Shown: piece by piece, positions 59,857-64,000 of the stretch
How positions within the stretch are numbered: the stretch's first letter is position 1
Layout of the letters: every line of letters starts with the position of its first letter
NCBI GenBank assembly: GCA_050291365.1
Contig: JBNKJS010000041.1
Location: 1 to 64,000 of the forward strand
Direction: 5' to 3'
Source of the DNA: JAAGZL01 sp050291365
GTDB taxonomy: Bacteria > Pseudomonadota > Gammaproteobacteria > Chromatiales > Chromatiaceae
Length of the DNA stretch: 64,000 nt
The notes under the pieces: generated by a model
What the model was told of the DNA's origin: nothing
Seen by the model: the letters and a program-made list of their open reading frames with translations, nothing else
The model's database searches: none
Position numbers and translations under genes: made by a program

Positions 59857-62097
59857 ATGACGAACGTGAACGAAGTTGGTTTTTATGGAGATAAAGGGGA
59901 AGGAAAGAGACTAATCTACAGCAGCTTAATTTCAATCCTTATTCTATGTAGCTCAACTACAGCAATGGCTGAAGATCTGGGAATCATCCAGGTTGACTCC
60001 ACCACCATTGATGACAAGTTCGAAGCCAAGCGTGGTGAGCCATCTAATGTCGGCGCTATTAGCGGCAAGACCGTGGACCGTGCCCACACCGAGAACATCC
60101 AACAGCTCTTGCAATCCATCCCAGGCATTACCACCGAGGTACAGTCTGGAGATTCCCTAAAAATCCATATCCGTGGTGTAGAAAACCAGACCTACATGGG
60201 GGAACGCCCTGGTGTAGCGGTGGTCATCGACGGCGTACCTGTATTCGAGCGTACCGGCCGAGTGAATATCGACCTGGACAATATAGAGTCCATCAAGGTA
60301 ATCAAGGGCGGAGCCTCATACCTGTTCGGAGATGACGCCTTGGCAGGGGCAGTCATAATCACCACCAAACGCGGCGCCAGTCAGGAAGGGGTAAAAATAT
60401 CGTATGACGTCGGTAGCTTCGATTATCAAAAACGTCTGATACGCGCCGGCTATGCCGGGGAAAACTGGAGTGGACATATCCAGAGATCCCGCCGTAAAAC
60501 CGATGGTTACTATGATGACTCCGCATCCCAGTCCGATTACCTCAACGGCAAACTCCAGTACTACATTGATGACTCTAGTGATCTAACCTTCGGCTTTGAA
60601 CAGGCCGAACGCATGAAGAATAGCCATGGTGCGGTACGTGGCGTAACCGCCGCAAAGAACGATCCGAAAAGTACAGACCTAACCAACAATAACGACTACG
60701 CCAACCACTATGATGTAGAACTGGAAAAGTACTTTCTCACCTATTCCCGTGATATCTCCGATACAGACAACCTCATGGTCAATGTATATCGGTATTCAGA
60801 TAACACCTTCTTCAACAGTAGCCCTGCAGACAGTGATCCATCCGTCTACCGCTATGACAATGACTATGCCCAGGTGCAGCGCGGACTAAAGACGGAATAC
60901 CGCGCTGGTGGAGAACGTATAGGCTGGATGGCTGGTATCGACCTGCGTAACAATGAATACGAAAACTATGTTGAGTACATCAGCTGCCTTGATATGGGTT
61001 GGGGTAGTTGCACAGTAGGAGATGCATCTAGCGATAATTTTACAGAAGAAAAGATGGCGGCCCTGTACGGCGAAATAAAATTTCAAGTCACAGATGATCT
61101 AATTCTGACTACTAACGGCCGTTATGACCGCATGGATTACGACTATACAGACAACCTGGACTCAACCCAGAGTGGAAGCAAGAGTTTCAAAGTTAAATCC
61201 TGGCGGCTTGGGGCAAACTACGCTGTACGTGAAAACTTTGATCTGTACGCCAACCTCTCCACCGGCTTTCGCACCCCCACGGTAAAGCAACTCTTCGTAG
61301 GGACAAGTAGCCCAACCCAAAACACATCTCCGAACCCAAATCTAACTCCGGAAGAGGCCATCAATATGGAACTGGGTATCCGTACCAAGACCGAGTTGTT
61401 CGGCACCCCGCTGGATATAGATATGGCAATATTCCAGATAGACCGCAAAGACTTCATCCAGTCCTCCAATGGCCTCTACTCCACTGGACCTGACAACCAG
61501 TGGGAAAATGTTGGAGATGTACGTAATCGAGGTTTGGAAATTTCCATCCAAACCGATGCTCAAGATACCTTTTCCTGGGAACTGGCCTACACCTACTTGG
61601 ATGCCAAATATACCAAATACGACAACTTCAATCTTCAAGTAGAGCCAATTCTTAACGCCTGTCCGGCCGGATACACACCGGTTGTGGGCTGGGGAGGAAC
61701 AGTTTCAAACTGTTTAAAGGCCTATAACAACACCGGCAACGATGTTCCCCGGGTACCCAACCACAAACTTAACCTGATTGCCCGCTACCGAGCAACGCCA
61801 CACTGGACCATTACCGGTGAGATGACAACCAGCTCATCCTATTATGCAGATGAGATCAATCAGGAGGATATCTCAGGCCATAGCGTTTACAACCTGCTAG
61901 TCAACTACGACCGCGAGATCAAGAACTCCACCTGGTCCTTCTTCGCCCGGGTGGACAACCTGTTCGATAAGACCTACTACAACACCGCCCGAGCCAGCGG
62001 CGACAGTAATGACGATGGTGTATACGACGCAGAAGACCTATCGCTAGTGGTCAACCAGGGTCGAACCCTCACAGCTGGAATCTCAATCGACTTCTAA
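59857..62097 (+). CDS. TonB-dependent outer membrane receptor
   Basis: Outer-membrane beta-barrel importer of 746 residues. It has an extended N-terminal signal peptide (hydrophobic part LIYSSLISILILCSS, cleaved near AMAE), a plug domain (about 60-175, with IQQLLQSIPGITTE, IHIRGVENQ and GGASYLFGDDALAGAVII), and a 22-strand-type barrel ending in a C-terminal Phe. The signature near the end (NLFDKTYYNTARA) is typical. AGGTG precedes the ATG. It is followed by DUF4198-like and polyferredoxin genes, so the ligand probably feeds that system. A metal chelate, siderophore or cobalamin are options; none is shown by the sequence. Confidence 0.95.
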   Translation: MTNVNEVGFYGDKGEGKRLIYSSLISILILCSSTTAMAEDLGIIQVDSTTIDDKFEAKRGEPSNVGAISGKTVDRAHTENIQQLLQSIPGITTEVQSGDSLKIHIRGVENQTYMGERPGVAVVIDGVPVFERTGRVNIDLDNIESIKVIKGGASYLFGDDALAGAVIITTKRGASQEGVKISYDVGSFDYQKRLIRAGYAGENWSGHIQRSRRKTDGYYDDSASQSDYLNGKLQYYIDDSSDLTFGFEQAERMKNSHGAVRGVTAAKNDPKSTDLTNNNDYANHYDVELEKYFLTYSRDISDTDNLMVNVYRYSDNTFFNSSPADSDPSVYRYDNDYAQVQRGLKTEYRAGGERIGWMAGIDLRNNEYENYVEYISCLDMGWGSCTVGDASSDNFTEEKMAALYGEIKFQVTDDLILTTNGRYDRMDYDYTDNLDSTQSGSKSFKVKSWRLGANYAVRENFDLYANLSTGFRTPTVKQLFVGTSSPTQNTSPNPNLTPEEAINMELGIRTKTELFGTPLDIDMAIFQIDRKDFIQSSNGLYSTGPDNQWENVGDVRNRGLEISIQTDAQDTFSWELAYTYLDAKYTKYDNFNLQVEPILNACPAGYTPVVGWGGTVSNCLKAYNNTGNDVPRVPNHKLNLIARYRATPHWTITGEMTTSSSYYADEINQEDISGHSVYNLLVNYDREIKNSTWSFFARVDNLFDKTYYNTARASGDSNDDGVYDAEDLSLVVNQGRTLTAGISIDF

Positions 62098-62121
62098 ACG
62101 GGACTCAACCAGAACATCAAC

Positions 62122-62943
62122 ATGAAAACAGCAATAACAATTTCAGGTCTAGTTCTGACTACCATGCTTAGCATGGCCACAGCTGCTCCTGGCAAGCCTG
62201 ACGATGCGGATTCAAGGGCAGGCAAGCCAAGATCAGAAAAAAACCAGCATCAGCATGGCCGCAGAGGATCTAAGCAACTTGCTCTAGCTGGAGCTGATGG
62301 CGCAAAGATCACACTATGGAAACCAGATCTGACCACCATAGAACTGGGAAAAAAGCATGTAATGCATGGGACTATCACCCTGCCATCCACCGGCGTGTCT
62401 AACTACCACGCCATAGTGGCAGAAAAGGATTGGGGTGATAGCAAAGAAGCAGTTGTGCGCTATGAGTATCTACGCGGAAGGCCAAGCAAGAACAGCCCTA
62501 CCATTCTCTCTGCCGCACAAAAGACCGAGTTCGAGATAGTCCCTGATCCTATCCCCCGTGGACACTACCACTACTACTCGGGGCAGGAGTGGAGTTTCAT
62601 TACCCGTTTTAAAGATAGGCCTATACCAGGCCTACCTGTGGTATTTGAGACCAGCAACGGCACCAGGATCGAAGCCACATCAGATGCTAACGGCAAGGTC
62701 AGCTTTCTGTTACCAGCTGACTTTCCAGATCTGGTTCCAGGCAAACGGGAAAGAGTCAGCTCTGACTTCATGCTTTCTGCTGAATATAAAGATCAAGGCA
62801 TAAGCTACCAGAGTGCTTTAAGCGCCGAATATCAAATCAACCGACTCAACTGGCGCTCTGTTGGCTGGGGAAGCATGGTAATGGTGGTAGGCATGGTCGC
62901 AGGCGGTTTCATTGGCCGCTCCAGAAAAAACAAAGGAGCATAA
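62122..62943 (+). CDS. DUF4198-like periplasmic protein, second copy
   Basis: Secreted, membrane-anchored protein of 273 residues. It has a signal peptide (cleaved near TAAPG), a basic stretch with H43 and H45, a beta-rich part (GHYHYYSGQEWSF, PGLPVVFETSNG, SDANGKVSFLLP), and a C-terminal transmembrane helix (about 245-265) with a basic end. The layout matches the protein at 51841-52818, and both directly precede a polyferredoxin gene. It starts 24 bp after the receptor stop. A periplasmic carrier or sensor for the receptor's ligand is a reasonable guess. Confidence 0.8.
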   Translation: MKTAITISGLVLTTMLSMATAAPGKPDDADSRAGKPRSEKNQHQHGRRGSKQLALAGADGAKITLWKPDLTTIELGKKHVMHGTITLPSTGVSNYHAIVAEKDWGDSKEAVVRYEYLRGRPSKNSPTILSAAQKTEFEIVPDPIPRGHYHYYSGQEWSFITRFKDRPIPGLPVVFETSNGTRIEATSDANGKVSFLLPADFPDLVPGKRERVSSDFMLSAEYKDQGISYQSALSAEYQINRLNWRSVGWGSMVMVVGMVAGGFIGRSRKNKGA

Positions 62944-62945
62944 AA

Positions 62946-64000
62946 ATGAACCCGCTAAAGAATCTATCTGTAATACGCAAACTAGTTCAGATTACTGCCT
63001 TTGCCATTCTGGTATATGGTGCATCCCTTGGCACCTATCACCTGGCAGATAAGCTTACCCATGCCCTGCCCGCCCTGAGTTGCGCCTTCGATCTGAACGG
63101 TTCAGATATCTGTACCCTGATCCCGTTCCAACATCAGCTTGGACACCGTTTGGGTCCGGTTGTAGCTTCAGGAGGAGATATACTGCAGGGATTGATGCCG
63201 ACCCTGATTACACTCGGAACCTTTCTGATCCTATTTATAATCCTGAATAAGGCCTTCTGCGGCTGGATCTGCCCCTTAGGCACTTTCCAGGAATTCATGT
63301 ATATGATTGGCCAGAAGCTGGGGCTGCAACGCACCGAGACAGTGGATGACAAGGTGGTAAAACGCACCCGCCCGGTAAAATGGTTTATGTTGTCCCTTCT
63401 GGTGTTTGGCTTTCCACTACTCTCAGGTATGGGGTTCGTTGATCATGACCTAATGGACCCGTTCTGTAAAATCTGTCCCAGCCGTATCCTTACTACCCTG
63501 GCCAACGGCAATACCGAGCAGCTGCATGTGGATATGGCCAGCACCACCACTATAGTGCTCTCTGTTATTGCTGACTTCCTGTTCGGACTGATCATTGTAT
63601 TGTCCCTAACCGTGCGTCAGCCATTCTGCCGCGTCTGCCCCATGCTGGCCCTGCATGCGGTGTTCCGCAAACTGGGCCTACTGCGCCTGATTAAGAATGC
63701 CTCACCTCGTTGTGAAAAATGTGGTCTTTGCGCAGAAGCCTGCCCTATGGATATAAGTGAAATCCACACCGAGATGGAGAAAAAGAACGTACTACACGAA
63801 GACTGCACTCTGTGCGGACGCTGTGTAGAGTTCTGCCCGGAGAAGGATGTATTGCAGATGAAATACACCGCTTTTCCGGTATTCTCTGCCGACCCACACT
63901 ACTTTAAACGACGCATCAAGGCACAGAAGAAGTGGGAGAATAACAATCTCCTGGCCAAACTTGGTAACGGTAAAACAGCGGCCGAGGACAGCCCGACATG
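62946..64000 (+). CDS. NapH/NosR-like membrane polyferredoxin, second copy (reaches window end)
   Basis: At least 351 codons with no stop before the window ends. It has the same plan as the protein at 52811-53809: about four membrane helices, CGWICPLG, CKICPSR and CRVCPML, then two [4Fe-4S] motifs (CEKCGLCAEACP and CTLCGRCVEFCP). The first loop has SCAF, a second Cys ten residues later, and P-F-Q-H, as in the other copy. The ATG is two bases after the upstream stop. The last bases are ACATG; a following A would give a TGA stop overlapping a new ATG, the same coupling style as in the first operon. This cannot be checked here. Confidence 0.9.
   Translation, partial: MNPLKNLSVIRKLVQITAFAILVYGASLGTYHLADKLTHALPALSCAFDLNGSDICTLIPFQHQLGHRLGPVVASGGDILQGLMPTLITLGTFLILFIILNKAFCGWICPLGTFQEFMYMIGQKLGLQRTETVDDKVVKRTRPVKWFMLSLLVFGFPLLSGMGFVDHDLMDPFCKICPSRILTTLANGNTEQLHVDMASTTTIVLSVIADFLFGLIIVLSLTVRQPFCRVCPMLALHAVFRKLGLLRLIKNASPRCEKCGLCAEACPMDISEIHTEMEKKNVLHEDCTLCGRCVEFCPEKDVLQMKYTAFPVFSADPHYFKRRIKAQKKWENNNLLAKLGNGKTAAEDSPT

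Noticed and set aside
1..64000. tRNA, rRNA, CRISPR arrays, insertion sequences, integrases
   Set aside because: None were seen when reading through the window: no repeat-spacer pattern, no transposase or integrase-like protein, and no tRNA-like TTC-loop pattern in the gaps.

Overview
The window looks like part of a gammaproteobacterial chromosome. The order amiB-mutL-miaA-hfq-hflX-hflK-hflC-hisZ-purA is the classic gammaproteobacterial arrangement, orn and rsgA lie nearby, and two proteins carry VPLPA-type C-terminal sorting signals. The heavy load of PAS/GGDEF/EAL signalling proteins, bacteriohemerythrin and low-potential iron-sulfur proteins suggests an environmental bacterium living at oxic/anoxic boundaries. 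A relative of the sulfur-oxidising lineages is possible, but the sequence does not fix the genus.

Region 1 (1-14.5 kb, minus strand) is a corrinoid methyltransferase operon joined to sensory genes. In transcription order: mtaC-like corrinoid protein, mtaB-like methanol:corrinoid methyltransferase, a RamA-like reductive activase, a DUF1638 protein, and then, through a 4-base stop/start overlap, a 2204-residue multidomain kinase. That kinase has a degenerate Ser/Thr kinase, AAA ATPase, GAF, two PAS, histidine kinase and receiver domains. A periplasmic binding protein and a second histidine kinase (cut by the window edge) follow on the same strand. No MtaA-type methyl-transfer enzyme is present, so the methyl acceptor is unknown. 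A perfect 19-bp palindrome lies just upstream of mtaC.

Region 2 (15-28 kb) holds a bacteriohemerythrin overlapping a large Cache/PAS/GGDEF/EAL protein, a Crp-family regulator with a DUF2892 protein, a VPLPA-CTERM protein, an unrecognised protein, a lipoprotein, an acyltransferase-alpha/beta hydrolase fusion, a metallophosphoesterase, a possible Hfq-class small RNA, and bioA.

Region 3 (28.9-51.5 kb) is mostly housekeeping: mltB-like transglycosylase, tpm, purA, hisZ, DUF2065, hflC, hflK, hflX, hfq, miaA, mutL, amiB-like amidase, tsaE, nnr, queG, orn, an M48 protease, a small cytochrome c and rsgA. Among these are a VPLPA-CTERM protein with a possible Cys-Gln thioester and a textbook TGTGA-N6-TCACA site upstream, a SLAC1/TehA-type transporter and a VOC protein.

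Region 4 (51.8-64 kb) is the second accessory block. One operon encodes a His-rich DUF4198-like periplasmic protein, a NapH/NosR-like membrane polyferredoxin, a double-cubane-cluster (2-hydroxyacyl-CoA dehydratase-like) reductase, its ATP-dependent activase and a CcdA-like membrane protein. Next come a PhoPQ-like two-component system with a PepSY protein and a glycine-zipper protein. A second, paralogous unit then starts: TonB-dependent receptor, DUF4198-like protein, polyferredoxin, running off the window. Together they suggest an undescribed system coupling outer-membrane uptake and membrane electron transfer to an ATP-driven cytoplasmic reductase. The substrate cannot be read from the sequence.
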